Below are positions 28,849-37,736 of a stretch of 64,000 nucleotides of DNA, piece after piece. Below the pieces are notes generated by a model that saw nothing but the letters and a program-made list of their open reading frames with translations, searched no databases and was not told where the DNA came from. The position numbers were made by a program, and so were the translations under genes. The first letter of the stretch is position 1. Every line of letters starts with the position of its first letter. This stretch comes from [Actinomadura] parvosata subsp. kistnae (GTDB lineage: Bacteria; Actinomycetota; Actinomycetes; Streptosporangiales; Streptosporangiaceae), in NCBI RefSeq assembly GCF_900323885.1, contig NZ_OOHJ01000022.1, positions 1,240,001 through 1,304,000 of the forward strand, read 5' to 3'.

Positions 28849-30642
28849 TTGTTCACCACCAGGCCCGAGCTGTCGGGCGACTTCGGCATGGTCGCCAGCA
28901 CGCACTGGCTGGCCTCCGCCACCGGCATGGGCGTCCTGGAGCGCGGCGGCAACGCGTTCGACGCGGCGGTGGCCGCCGGGTTCGTGCTGCAGGTCGCGGA
29001 GCCGCATCTGAACGGCCCCGGCGGCGAGGTGCCGATCCTGTTGTGGAGCGAGGCCGAGCAGAAGGTGTCGGTGGTGTGCGGGCAGGGCGTGGCGCCCGCC
29101 GCGGCCACCATCGAGCGCTTCGCCGGGCTCGGCCTGGACGTCGTGCCCGGCACCGGCCTGCTCGCGGCGACCGTGCCGGGGGCGTTCGGCGGCTGGATGC
29201 TCATGCTGGAGCGCTGGGGCACCTGGTCGCTGGCCGACGTGCTGGCCCCGGCGATCCACTACGCCGAGCACGGCGTGCCGGTGCTGGAGCGCATCTCGGG
29301 CACGATCGGCTCGGTCGAGGAGCTGTTCCGGCAGGACTGGCCCACGTCGGCGGCCACGTGGCTGCCGGGCGGGAACGTTCCGAAGCCGGGCTCCAAGCTG
29401 GCCAACCCGGTGCTGGCCGCCACCTACCGGCGGCTGGTCGCCGAGGCCGAGGCCGCGTCGAGCACCCGCGAGGGCCAGCTCGCCGCCGCCAGGAAGGCGT
29501 GGTACGAGGGCTTCGTCGCCGAGGCGATCGCCGAGTTCAGCGCGACGACGGCGTGGCGCGACAGCTCGGGCGAGGTGCACGGCGGCCTGCTCACGGGCGA
29601 CGACCTGGCCGGCTGGTCGGCGTCGGTGGAGGAGCCGCTGACCTTCGACTACCGCGGCTACACGGTGGCCAAGACGGGGCCGTGGGGCCAGGGGCCGGCG
29701 TTCCTGCAGCAGCTCGCCCTGCTCGACGGCTTCGACCTGGACGGGATGGACTTCCTCGGCGCCGACTACCTGCACACGGTGACGGAGGCCGCCAAGCTGG
29801 CCTTCGCCGACCGCGAGGCCTGGTACGGCGACACCGACGTGCCCATGGCCGACCTGCTGAGCCCGGCCTACAACGCCGAGCGGCGCACCCTGATCGGCGA
29901 CCGGGCCAGCCTGGAGCTGCGGCCGGGATCGCCCGGCGGCCGGGCGCCCAGGCTGCCCGTCTTCCCCGACCCTGGCACCGCGAGCGACGCGCCCGGCCTG
30001 TCCGGCGCGCGCAAGCCCCAGGGCGTCGGCGAGCCCACGGTCGCCAAGGACGGCATGGTCAAGGGCGACACCTGCCACGTGGACGTCGTGGACCGCTTCG
30101 GCAACATGGTGTCGGCCACGCCCAGCGGCGGCTGGCTGCAGAGCTCCCCCACCATCCCGAAGCTGGGCTTCTGCCTGGGCACCCGGGCCCAGATGTTCTG
30201 GCTGCAGGAGGGAGTCGCCACCGCGCTGCGGCCCGGCGCGCGCCCGCGTACGACGCTGTCGCCGTCGTTCGCGCTCAGGGACGGCAAGCCGTGGCTGGCG
30301 TTCGGCACCCCCGGCGGCGACCAGCAGGACCAGTGGAGCCTGAACTTCTTCCTCGCGCTCGTCCACGGCAAGCTGAACCTCCAGGAGGCCATCGACGCCC
30401 CCATGTTCCACTCCGAGCACTTCCCCAGCTCGTTCTTCCCGCGCGGCTCCCGCCCCGGCGTCATGCACGTCGAGGACCGCATCGGGGAAGGCGTGGTGGC
30501 GGAGCTGCGCCGGCGCGGGCACGAGGTCGAGGTGCAGGGCCCGTGGTCGCTGGGCCGGCTGAGCGCGGTCGCCCGTGACGGCGCGTTCCTCAAGGCCGCC
30601 GCCAACCCGCGTGGCGCCCAGGGCTACGCCGCCGGCCGATGA
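28849..30642 (+). CDS. ggt: gamma-glutamyltransferase family protein
   Basis: N-terminal-nucleophile hydrolase that removes or transfers the gamma-glutamyl group of glutathione-like compounds; 597 residues. The start is TTG 28849 with AAGGAGAG just upstream. The family opening GMVASTHWLASATGMGVLER and the GGNAFDAAVAAGF helix are present. Thr408 in KGDTCHVDVVD is the predicted self-cleavage site and nucleophile, followed by GNMVSATPSGGW. No signal peptide is seen, so unlike the classical periplasmic enzyme this one should act in the cytoplasm, on what the preceding dpp importer brings in. It overlaps the TauE gene by ATGA. Confidence 0.92.
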   Translation: MFTTRPELSGDFGMVASTHWLASATGMGVLERGGNAFDAAVAAGFVLQVAEPHLNGPGGEVPILLWSEAEQKVSVVCGQGVAPAAATIERFAGLGLDVVPGTGLLAATVPGAFGGWMLMLERWGTWSLADVLAPAIHYAEHGVPVLERISGTIGSVEELFRQDWPTSAATWLPGGNVPKPGSKLANPVLAATYRRLVAEAEAASSTREGQLAAARKAWYEGFVAEAIAEFSATTAWRDSSGEVHGGLLTGDDLAGWSASVEEPLTFDYRGYTVAKTGPWGQGPAFLQQLALLDGFDLDGMDFLGADYLHTVTEAAKLAFADREAWYGDTDVPMADLLSPAYNAERRTLIGDRASLELRPGSPGGRAPRLPVFPDPGTASDAPGLSGARKPQGVGEPTVAKDGMVKGDTCHVDVVDRFGNMVSATPSGGWLQSSPTIPKLGFCLGTRAQMFWLQEGVATALRPGARPRTTLSPSFALRDGKPWLAFGTPGGDQQDQWSLNFFLALVHGKLNLQEAIDAPMFHSEHFPSSFFPRGSRPGVMHVEDRIGEGVVAELRRRGHEVEVQGPWSLGRLSAVARDGAFLKAAANPRGAQGYAAGR

Positions 30643-31379
30643 CCGACCTGCTCTTCCTGGTCGGTGCCGGCCTGCTGGCCGGTGTGGTGAACGCCCTGGC
30701 GGGCGGGGGGACGCTGATCTCGTTCCCCGCCCTCCTGGCGCTGGGTTACCCGGGCCTGACCGCCACCGTCACGAACGCGGTGGCGCTGTGGCCCGGCTAT
30801 CTGGGGGGTGTGCTCGGCTACCGGGCCGAGCTGAAAGGGCAGAGGCGCCGGGCCGTCCTGCTGTCGGTCGCGGCGGTGCTGGGGGCCTGCGCGGGCAGCT
30901 CGCTGCTGCTGCTCACGCCGGGCAAGCTGTTCGAGTCGATGGTGCCGTGGCTGGTGGCCTTCGCCAGCCTCGCCCTGCTGGCGCAGCCGTGGCTGCGCAA
31001 GCTCATCGGCGGCGAGGCCGATGGCCGGACCAGCCGGATGGTGTACGCCGGGGTGTTCCTCGGCGGCTGTTACGGCGCCTACTTCAACGGCGGCATGGGC
31101 GTGGTGCTGCTGACCGTGCTCGGCCTGTTCCTGCACGACAACCTGCACCGGGTCAACGCCGTGCGGGCCGTGCTGTCGCTGGTCGTCAGCTCAGTCTCGG
31201 TCGTCGCGTTCTCCCTGTTCGGCCCCGTGGAGTGGACGGCCGCGGCGGTGATCGCGCCGGCCAGCCTGGTGGGCGGCTTCCTCGGCACCCGCCTGGCCAA
31301 GCTCATGCCCGCCAAGGTGCTGCGGGGCGTGGTCGTCGCGTTCGGCCTGGGGGTGGCCGTCGCGCTCGCCCTGCACTAG
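30639..31379 (+). CDS. TauE/SafE family sulfite/sulfonate exporter
   Basis: A 246-residue membrane protein of the TauE/SafE (DUF81) family, whose studied members move sulfite, sulfonates or sulfoacetate-type anions out of the cell. Both half-repeats are visible: GAGLLAGVVNALAGGGTLIS at the N-terminus and GVFLGGCYGAYFNGGMGVVL in the middle, with seven to eight helices. It is coupled to the gamma-glutamyltransferase gene by a four-base overlap. An exporter for a sulfur anion at the end of this operon hints that the imported peptide carries sulfur. The stop codon is shared with the convergent ligase gene through CTAG. Confidence 0.88.
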   Translation: MTDLLFLVGAGLLAGVVNALAGGGTLISFPALLALGYPGLTATVTNAVALWPGYLGGVLGYRAELKGQRRRAVLLSVAAVLGACAGSSLLLLTPGKLFESMVPWLVAFASLALLAQPWLRKLIGGEADGRTSRMVYAGVFLGGCYGAYFNGGMGVVLLTVLGLFLHDNLHRVNAVRAVLSLVVSSVSVVAFSLFGPVEWTAAAVIAPASLVGGFLGTRLAKLMPAKVLRGVVVAFGLGVAVALALH

Positions 31380-32461
31380 GCGACGGTCGCCTCGATGAGG
31401 TCGTCCACCACCTCTTCGAGGGCGTTCGCCTTCGCGTACGCGCGCCGCTGCCGCATCGCCCCCGAGCCCGAGCGCAGCAGCCGGTCGAGGCCCTCCTGGA
31501 TGAACGTCAGGTCGCCGGCCTCGGCCAGCGCCGGGCGTACGTGCTCCAGGAGGCGCCCGGCCAGCACCGCCGCCGGCACGAGCGTGCCGTGCCGGACGTC
31601 GAGGCTGTCGCCCTGCAACCCGTCGCGGGCGGCCCGCCAGTAGGCGGCGCGCAGCACCTCGGCCGGAACGGGCAGCCCGCGGTCGCCGCGCGCGACGGCC
31701 CCCAGCGCGGTGACGACCAGCGCGCGGATGAGCCCGATCAGGGTGAGGCTGTCGGCCACGTCGAGCGGCACGTCGGCCACCCTGATCTCCACGGTGGGCA
31801 GGCGGGGCGACGGCCGGGTGTCCCAGTAGACGGTCTTGGGGTCGAGCAGCACGCCCGACTCGCCCAGCGCCCGCAGGGCCAGCTCGTACGCCCCGTACGA
31901 CGGGAAGTACGGCGGCGCGCCGGAGACCGGCCACCGGCCCCAGCTGATCACCCTCCAGGAGGCGTAGCCGGTGTCACGGCCCACGAAGAACGGCGAGTTG
32001 GCGGCCAGCGCGATGAGCGTCGGCAGCCAGGGCCGCAGGTGGTTGCCCACGTAGACGGCGTGCTCGGGGTCGGGCACGTCGACGTGCACGTGCAGGGCGC
32101 AGATGCTGATCTCGTCCTGCAGCGCGCGGTAGAGCGTGCGGCCCTGGTGGTAGCGGACGTCGTCGGTGAGCGGCGGCGGCATGACGTTGCCGAGGACGGG
32201 GATGCCGCTGGCGACGACGGCCAGGCCGCACGAGCGGGCCGCGCCCGCCACCTCCTTGCGCGCGGCACGCAGTTGCGAGCCGAGCTCGCTCAGGTCGGCG
32301 GAGGGCGGCGTGCGGGCCTCCACCTGGAATCGGGTGATTTCGTGAACCACGTCCAGCATGTCCGTCGCGGCGGCCAGCACCTCGGCCGCCCGGGGAGTCA
32401 CGTGGCGGGTGCGGGGATCGACGATGAGGTACTCCTCCTCGATCCCGATGAGCGGAACCAT
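31376..32461 (-). CDS. glutamate-cysteine ligase-like carboxylate-amine ligase (YbdK/EgtA type)
   Basis: An ATP-dependent ligase of the GCS2 family, about 361 residues, joining the gamma-carboxyl of glutamate to an amine such as cysteine. The family start is LIGIEEEYLIVD with the Glu cluster that binds magnesium; later segments are HVDVPDPEHAVYVGNHLRPW and ARDGLQGDSLD. ATG 32461 has GAGG seven bases upstream; a GTG two codons earlier is possible. It meets the TauE gene tail to tail. Beside a gamma-glutamyltransferase it could make a gamma-glutamyl thiol such as gamma-glutamylcysteine for ergothioneine, but the substrate is inferred. Confidence 0.85.
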   Translation of the reverse strand: MVPLIGIEEEYLIVDPRTRHVTPRAAEVLAAATDMLDVVHEITRFQVEARTPPSADLSELGSQLRAARKEVAGAARSCGLAVVASGIPVLGNVMPPPLTDDVRYHQGRTLYRALQDEISICALHVHVDVPDPEHAVYVGNHLRPWLPTLIALAANSPFFVGRDTGYASWRVISWGRWPVSGAPPYFPSYGAYELALRALGESGVLLDPKTVYWDTRPSPRLPTVEIRVADVPLDVADSLTLIGLIRALVVTALGAVARGDRGLPVPAEVLRAAYWRAARDGLQGDSLDVRHGTLVPAAVLAGRLLEHVRPALAEAGDLTFIQEGLDRLLRSGSGAMRQRRAYAKANALEEVVDDLIEATVA

Positions 32462-32536
32462 GCCCACACCTCGTTGGGGAGTCCAACCCTCCGTAGGGAG
32501 TTGTGCCCCTACCTCACCCCCCGGAAAACCCGGTTG

Positions 32537-33187
32537 TCAGAGGGTGAACTCCACGGGTCCGTAGAGTGCCTCCGGGGCGCGGGTGACCATCGCCCAGTAG
32601 CGGTCGCCGTACGACCAGTGCCACCACTCCGTCGGGTAGTTGACCAGGCCGGCGGGCTCCAGGGCGGCGGCGAGCAGCTTGCGGTGGGCGCGGGCGTCGT
32701 CGGAGATGTTCGGGGCGGCGGTGTAGCAGGCGCCGTCGCTCTGCTCCGGGTTGTCGTTGACCTCGGTGCCCATGTCGTACTCGGTGCCGTCGGGGGCGCA
32801 CAGCGTCAGGTCCACGGCGGCGCCGGCGGTGTGCGGGGCCACCTCGACCGGGGAGACGTAACGGCTGGCGGCCACGTACGACTCCTCGGGCGTCAGGCCG
32901 GTCAGCGTGGCACGGTACTCGTCGAAGATCCTGCGCTGGGTCGCGACGGGCCGGTAGCCCTCGACGATCAGCAGGTGATAGCCGTCGGGCAACAGGCTCT
33001 CCGCGTGCTCCAGGCGCTGGAGCACCCCGGCCCGCAGGTGCGCGTAGGCGCCCTGCTCATCCGCCATGCGCGGGTCCACGCGCAGCCGCCCGCGCACGTC
33101 CGCGAGCGGTTCGCCGCTCTCCTGCACCGGGATCGAGGTCACGCGCGGGTCCGAGATCAGCACGACTTCGTTCGGGGACTGCCACAT
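32537..33187 (-). CDS. VanX-type D-alanyl-D-alanine dipeptidase
   Basis: Zinc peptidase of family M15D, 216 residues, splitting D-Ala-D-Ala. The metal and catalytic residues match VanX in identity and spacing: His119 and Asp126 (PHTAGAAVD), Glu187 and His190 (EWWH), and the substrate-binding Arg79 in EGYRP. ATG 33187 was used; a TTG two codons earlier is possible. No vanHA ligase genes or VanRS pair are nearby, so a cell-wall recycling role (as with DdpX) is more likely than glycopeptide resistance. Its start lies only 13 bp downstream of the ROK regulator's stop on the same strand. Confidence 0.9.
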   Translation of the reverse strand: MWQSPNEVVLISDPRVTSIPVQESGEPLADVRGRLRVDPRMADEQGAYAHLRAGVLQRLEHAESLLPDGYHLLIVEGYRPVATQRRIFDEYRATLTGLTPEESYVAASRYVSPVEVAPHTAGAAVDLTLCAPDGTEYDMGTEVNDNPEQSDGACYTAAPNISDDARAHRKLLAAALEPAGLVNYPTEWWHWSYGDRYWAMVTRAPEALYGPVEFTL

Positions 33188-33199
33188 GGGCAAGAATTC

Positions 33200-34348
33200 T
33201 CACACAGTGTCGGAGAAGACCTGCTCCCGGGCCTGTTCCAGCGCGGCCACCAGGGCGCCGCGCAGCACGGGGTTGCCCGCGACCCTGGTGGTGACGACGG
33301 TGGGCCGGCTCGGGCACACGCGGGCCACGGCCTCCTGCACCTTCGCCGCCAGGCGCTCGCCACCCGCCCTGCCGATGTCGCCGCTGAGCACGATGAGGCC
33401 GGGGTCGAGCACGACGGTGACGGCGGCGGCGCCCAGGGCCAGCCGGGCCGCCACGGCGTCCAGGTACGCCTCGTCGCCGCCGCGTACCAGGTCGGGCACC
33501 GTGTGGCCGCTCACGCCGCGCTCGTCGGCCAGCCCGCGCAGGGCGTCGTGCCCCACCAGGCGCTGGAAGGAGCCCGTCTGCGGCCTCGTGACGTCGGACG
33601 GCAGCGGCTCGCCCGGGACGGGCAGCCAGCCGATCTCGCCGGCGCCGCCGGTGATGCCCCGGTGCAGCCGGCCGCCGAGCATGACGCCGAGCCCCTGGCC
33701 GACGCCGGCCCAGATGACCACGAAGTCGTCGTGGCCGACGGCGGCGCCGTGCCGGTGCTCGGCCAGGGCGACGAGGTTGACGTCGTTCTCGATGGTCACG
33801 GAGGCGCCCAGCGTCTCGCGCAGGCTGGCCAGCACGCCGACGTGCCAGGCGGGCAGGTCCACCGAGATGCGCACGTCGCCGGTGGCGGGGTCGACGACGC
33901 CTCTCGTACCGATGACGAACGCCCGCAGTTGCGACAGGCTGACGTTGGCGGCGTCGCACGCCCGCTGGACGGCGGCGTGCACCGCCTTGACCGGATCGCG
34001 ACCGTCGGAGGGATTGACGGTGATCTCGACCACGACCCTGCCTGTGATGTCCGCCACACCCACCGTGAGGCTTTCGGGCAGCACCTCCAGCCCGGCGACG
34101 TACGCGCTCGACGGGACCACGGCGTACAGGGCGGCGTGCGGCCCCCTGCCTCCGGCGCGCTCGCCTGCGACCTCCACGAGCCCCCGCTCCTCCAGGCGCG
34201 CGAGGAGCTGACCTGCGGTTACCTTGGAGAGCCCGGTCCGCTCACCGAGCTCGGCACGGGTGAGAGGGCCGTTCCCGAGGAGCAGTTCGAGTGCCGCGCG
34301 GTCGTTCAGCCGGCGTAGCAACCGGGGGGTTCCCGGGTCTCGGCTCAT
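33200..34348 (-). CDS. ROK family transcriptional repressor (first of two)
   Basis: A 382-residue sugar-responsive repressor with an N-terminal winged helix (LTRAELGERTGLSKVTAGQL) and a ROK domain related to sugar kinases (VIGTRGVVDPATGDVRISVD, VTIENDVNLVALAEHRHG). The zinc-binding CxCGxxGCxE motif of ROK kinases is absent (GGAGEIGWLPVPGE instead), as in many regulators. It is divergent from the sugar importer at 34485; a palindrome between them is the likely operator. A close paralogue lies beyond the other end of that operon. The VanX gene follows on the same transcript. The ligand is probably an amino sugar. Confidence 0.9.
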   Translation of the reverse strand: MSRDPGTPRLLRRLNDRAALELLLGNGPLTRAELGERTGLSKVTAGQLLARLEERGLVEVAGERAGGRGPHAALYAVVPSSAYVAGLEVLPESLTVGVADITGRVVVEITVNPSDGRDPVKAVHAAVQRACDAANVSLSQLRAFVIGTRGVVDPATGDVRISVDLPAWHVGVLASLRETLGASVTIENDVNLVALAEHRHGAAVGHDDFVVIWAGVGQGLGVMLGGRLHRGITGGAGEIGWLPVPGEPLPSDVTRPQTGSFQRLVGHDALRGLADERGVSGHTVPDLVRGGDEAYLDAVAARLALGAAAVTVVLDPGLIVLSGDIGRAGGERLAAKVQEAVARVCPSRPTVVTTRVAGNPVLRGALVAALEQAREQVFSDTV

Positions 34349-34374
34349 CGGCGCACCCTTCTCGTCACGATCGG

Positions 34375-34410
34375 CTAACGAGCGTTTCTTTTAAGAAAGT
34401 TTCTTGTTAG
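34375..34410. promoter_or_regulatory. putative ROK operator region
   Basis: An AT-rich island between the divergent ROK and importer genes. AAGAAAGTTTCTT (34393-34405) is a perfect palindrome around a central G, preceded by TTTCTT (34385-34390), and flanked by the inverted pair CTAAC (34375-34379) and GTTAG (34406-34410). The island stands out in GC-rich DNA and lies 27 bp from the ROK start codon and 75 bp from the importer start codon. Confidence 0.6.
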
Positions 34411-34484
34411 TTTACCAGCATCGTTCGGATTTGACGATCAGCCTGGTGCGGACCGTAGGCCGGCACCCGGGAAGGGAGAACCCT

Positions 34485-35807
34485 GTGAGGATCGCGAAGA
34501 TCACAGCCACCACGGTCACCGCGGCCGCCCTGGCCCTGGGCCTGGCAGCCTGTGGCTCCGGTGGCTCTGGCGAACAACCCCCCACGTCCTCACCCAGCGG
34601 CGCCGCCGCCTCCGGCCCCAAGTACGCGGGCAAGACGCTCAGCGTGTGGCGGCTCGGCGACAGCAACCCGGCCGCGGCCAAGTACATGGAGGAGCTGAAC
34701 GCCGAGTTCACCAAGCAGACCGGCGCGCAGGTCAAGCTGGAGTGGATCCCGTGGCCGCAGGTCGCGGACAAGTTCGCCGCCGCCGCCACCGGCACCGGCC
34801 CGGACGTGACCGAGATCGGCAACGACCAGGTGCCGATGTGGCAGAGCCAGGACGCGCTCACGCCCATCACCGACATCGCCCGCGAGGGCGACCGGGCGCA
34901 GATCCCCCAGAACCTCTACGGCTACGAGACCGTGGACAACGAGATCTACGCGGTGCCGTGGGGCGCGGGGGCCCGCGCGGTGCTCTACCGCAAGGACTGG
35001 TTCGAAGACCTCAAGATCGAGGTCCCGAAGACCTGGGACGAGCTCGTCGCCGCCGCCAAGAAGATCCAGGCCGAGAAGAAGGGCGTGGACGGCTTCGCCT
35101 TCAACGGCGGCTCCGACGCCAACCACCTGCTGGCCGCGTTCGCCTGGTCCGAAGGCGGCGACTACGCCGTCAAGGAAGGCGACAAGTGGGTCGGCAAGCT
35201 CACCGAGCCCGGCTTCCAGAAGGGCTTCGCCACCTACACCGGCCTCGTCCAGGACGGCCTGTCCAGCAAGGCGAACCTGACGCTCAACACCGTGGACATC
35301 CGCAAGCGCTTCGCCAACGACAAGGTCGCGATGTACCTCACCGCCGCCTGGGACCTGGCCGGCATCGAGGAGGACTCCAAGGGCAAGCTGAAGGGCGACA
35401 AGCTCGGCTTCTTCCCGCTGCCCGCCAAGACCGGCGGCGTCGCCGCCTCCTTCTTCGGCGGCAACGACATCGCGCTGTGGGGCACCACCCAGCAGGCCGA
35501 GCTGGGCAAGGAGTACATCAAGCTGGCCACCAGCAAGACCTGGGCCGACCGGTACGCCAAGGAAGGCGGCCTGCTGCCCGTCTACCCCGACACCCTCCAG
35601 TCGATGAACGAGGACCCGGCGCAGGGCGCGTTCGCCCAGGCCTTCGCCAAGGCCAGGGCCTTCCCCGCCGACCCCAACTGGTCCGAGGCCGACGCCACCA
35701 AGGCCGTGCTGCAGAACGCGGCCCGCGCCGTCATCGAGGGCAAGAAGGACGCCAACACCGCCCTCGCCGACGCCAACAAGGAACTCGAAGAGATCCTGAA
35801 CCAGTAG
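34485..35807 (+). CDS. sugar ABC transporter substrate-binding lipoprotein
   Basis: A family-1 solute-binding lipoprotein of 440 residues. GTG 34485 has GGGAGA nearby and opens a signal peptide with lipobox GLAAC (Cys23) and a Gly/Ser tether. Typical core segments are LSVWRLGDSNPAAAKYMEEL, GTGPDVTEIGNDQVPMW and YAVPWGAGARAVLYRKDWF. It delivers a sugar to the two permeases encoded next. The NagZ-type gene at the end of the operon suggests an amino sugar or a chitin or murein fragment. Confidence 0.92.
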   Translation: MRIAKITATTVTAAALALGLAACGSGGSGEQPPTSSPSGAAASGPKYAGKTLSVWRLGDSNPAAAKYMEELNAEFTKQTGAQVKLEWIPWPQVADKFAAAATGTGPDVTEIGNDQVPMWQSQDALTPITDIAREGDRAQIPQNLYGYETVDNEIYAVPWGAGARAVLYRKDWFEDLKIEVPKTWDELVAAAKKIQAEKKGVDGFAFNGGSDANHLLAAFAWSEGGDYAVKEGDKWVGKLTEPGFQKGFATYTGLVQDGLSSKANLTLNTVDIRKRFANDKVAMYLTAAWDLAGIEEDSKGKLKGDKLGFFPLPAKTGGVAASFFGGNDIALWGTTQQAELGKEYIKLATSKTWADRYAKEGGLLPVYPDTLQSMNEDPAQGAFAQAFAKARAFPADPNWSEADATKAVLQNAARAVIEGKKDANTALADANKELEEILNQ

Positions 35808-35809
35808 CG

Positions 35810-36823
35810 ATGGCCAACACCTCAACGGTCGCCCGGGGCGCAGGCTCCTCCCCCGCCCCGGGGCACCGGCGCAACAAGAGCGGCCGGGCCGCGCGCCCCA
35901 GCGGGATGCCGAACTGGAGCATCCCGTACCTCCTGCTCGTCCCCGGCCTGCTCGTCATCGCGGGCCTCCTGCTGTACCCGATGTTCCAGCTCGCCGTCAT
36001 GGCCTTCCAGAAGGTCGGCCTGGCGCAGATCAGGGGCACCAGGCCGGCCGAATGGGTGGGCACGGAGAACTTCCAGAAGATCCTCGACAACGAGATCTTC
36101 TGGTCGGCGCTGCGCAACACCGTGGCCTTCGCCGCCGTCGCCGTCAGCCTCACGCTGATCGTCGGCACCGCCGTGGGCGTGCTGCTGAACAAGCTCGGCA
36201 AGAAGATGTCGCTGTTCGTGGTCATCGGCTGCATGTTCGCCTGGGCCGTGCCCCCCGTCGCGCAGGGCGTCATCTGGCGCTCCCTCTTCGACGCCGAGTC
36301 CGGCATCGTCAACTGGGCGCTCAACCTGCTGCCCGACTGGCTCGCCGCCCCGCCCGCCGGCCAGGAGAGCTGGACCGGCACCCCCTGGCTCAACGACACC
36401 ATCCCCCTCTACATCGCGCTGACCGTGTGTGTGGTGTGGGCGGGCTTCCCGTTCATCGCGGTCTCGGTGCTGGCCGGCCTCAAGGGCATCCCCGCCGAGC
36501 TGTACGAGGCCGCCAAGGTCGACGGCTCCGGCGCGTGGCACACGTTCAGGAAGATCACCCTGCCCATGCTGAAGCCGGTCTTCGCCGTGCTGACGGTCCT
36601 GTCGATCATCTGGGACTTCAAGTGCTTCAGCCAGCTGTACGTGCTCATGAACGGCCCCACCAACCGTGACGGCTTCAACCTGTCGATGTACGCCGTCGCC
36701 GAGGCCTTCAAACCGCCGCAGAAGCTCGGCACCGGCGCGGCCATCTCCGTCGTGCTGACGATCATCCTGCTGATCATCACCGTCGTGTACGTCAGGCAGA
36801 TCGTGAAGCAGGAGGAGATGTGA
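35810..36823 (+). CDS. sugar ABC transporter permease (MalF type)
   Basis: A 337-residue integral membrane protein of the carbohydrate-uptake-1 family with about six helices. It starts two bases after the binding-protein stop. After a basic N-terminus comes YLLLVPGLLVIAGLLLYPMF, and the coupling loop is EAAKVDGSGAWHTFRKITLP. It pairs with the next permease. No ATPase gene is present in the operon, as is usual in actinomycetes, where a shared MsiK-type ATPase encoded elsewhere serves several importers. Confidence 0.92.
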   Translation: MANTSTVARGAGSSPAPGHRRNKSGRAARPSGMPNWSIPYLLLVPGLLVIAGLLLYPMFQLAVMAFQKVGLAQIRGTRPAEWVGTENFQKILDNEIFWSALRNTVAFAAVAVSLTLIVGTAVGVLLNKLGKKMSLFVVIGCMFAWAVPPVAQGVIWRSLFDAESGIVNWALNLLPDWLAAPPAGQESWTGTPWLNDTIPLYIALTVCVVWAGFPFIAVSVLAGLKGIPAELYEAAKVDGSGAWHTFRKITLPMLKPVFAVLTVLSIIWDFKCFSQLYVLMNGPTNRDGFNLSMYAVAEAFKPPQKLGTGAAISVVLTIILLIITVVYVRQIVKQEEM

Positions 36824-37671
36824 CCCCCCTCGCCCGCAAGAGACTCGGCAAGGTCCTCCTGAACGCGGCCGGCGTCCTGGTCTTCCTGTACGCGGTCTTC
36901 CCCGTGTACTGGATGATCTCCACCGGCTTCAAGGAGAACGACCAGATCTTCACCACGGACTTCATCCCGTTCCCCACACACTTCACCTTCGACCACTTCG
37001 CGCGGGTGCTCACCGAAGGCGTGGCGAACAACTCGATCTGGCTCTACATGCGCAACAGCGCCATCGTGGCGCTCGGCACCGTGCTCATCGGCTCGGCGTT
37101 CGCGCTGCTGTCGGCCACCGCCATCGCCCGCTTCCGGTTCAAAGGACGCACGACGTTCCTGATCCTGCTGCTCGTCGTGCAGATGCTGCCGGCCGAGGGC
37201 CTGCTCATCCCGCTCTACATGATGGTCAAGCGGGTCGGGCTGGGCGACCAGCTCATCGGCCTCATCATCACCCAGGTCGCGCTGACGCTGCCGTTCGCCG
37301 TGTGGATGCTGCGCACGTTCGTCGCCGCCGTGCCCAAGACGCTGGAAGAGGCCGCCTGGATCGACGGGGCCGGGCGCATGACGACCTTCTGGAAGGTGCT
37401 CTTCCCGCTGGTCGCGCCCGGGCTCGTGGCCACCAGCATCTTCTCGTTCATCACCGCCTGGAACGACCTCGTCTTCGCCCTGTACCTCATGTCGGGGAGC
37501 GAGGGATACACGATGCCCGTCGCCCTGCAGTACTTCTTCGGGCAGAAGGGCGTCGACTGGGGCGCCATCATGGCCGGCTCGACGCTGATGACCGTCCCCG
37601 TCGTCATCTTCTTCCTGCTGGTGCAACGCCGCATGGTCGCCGGCCTCACCGCCGGCGCCGTGAAGGGCTGA
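36820..37671 (+). CDS. sugar ABC transporter permease (MalG type)
   Basis: The second channel subunit, 283 residues from GTG 36820 with a four-base overlap. Helices include VLLNAAGVLVFLYAVFPVYW, and the coupling loop is EEAAWIDGAGRMTTFWKVLF. A stable inverted repeat separates this gene from the NagZ-type gene, so the glycosidase may be expressed at a different level. Confidence 0.92.
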   Translation: MTPLARKRLGKVLLNAAGVLVFLYAVFPVYWMISTGFKENDQIFTTDFIPFPTHFTFDHFARVLTEGVANNSIWLYMRNSAIVALGTVLIGSAFALLSATAIARFRFKGRTTFLILLLVVQMLPAEGLLIPLYMMVKRVGLGDQLIGLIITQVALTLPFAVWMLRTFVAAVPKTLEEAAWIDGAGRMTTFWKVLFPLVAPGLVATSIFSFITAWNDLVFALYLMSGSEGYTMPVALQYFFGQKGVDWGAIMAGSTLMTVPVVIFFLLVQRRMVAGLTAGAVKG

Positions 37672-37682
37672 CGACCTCCCGC

Positions 37683-37706
37683 GTACGGTGCCGCCCGGCA
37701 CCGTAC
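37683..37706 (+). terminator. hairpin between permease and NagZ genes
   Basis: GTACGGTGCC and GGCACCGTAC form a perfect 10-bp stem around a GCCC loop, 11 bp after the permease stop and 30 bp before the NagZ start. There is no T run, so it may be a partial terminator or an RNA-stabilising end for the transporter part. TTGACA at 37719-37724 is close behind but too near the start codon for a usual promoter. Confidence 0.55.
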
Positions 37707-37736
37707 TCCACCATGCCTTGACAACGATGAGGAGCC

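Noticed and set aside
27871..30522. Minus-strand open frame of 883 codons opposite dppF and ggt
   Set aside because: Shadow of two clear enzymes on the + strand; no ribosome site and no domain likeness.
32537..33187. Vancomycin resistance cluster
   Set aside because: Only a VanX-type dipeptidase is present; no VanH, VanA-type ligase or VanRS genes were seen, so resistance is not supported.
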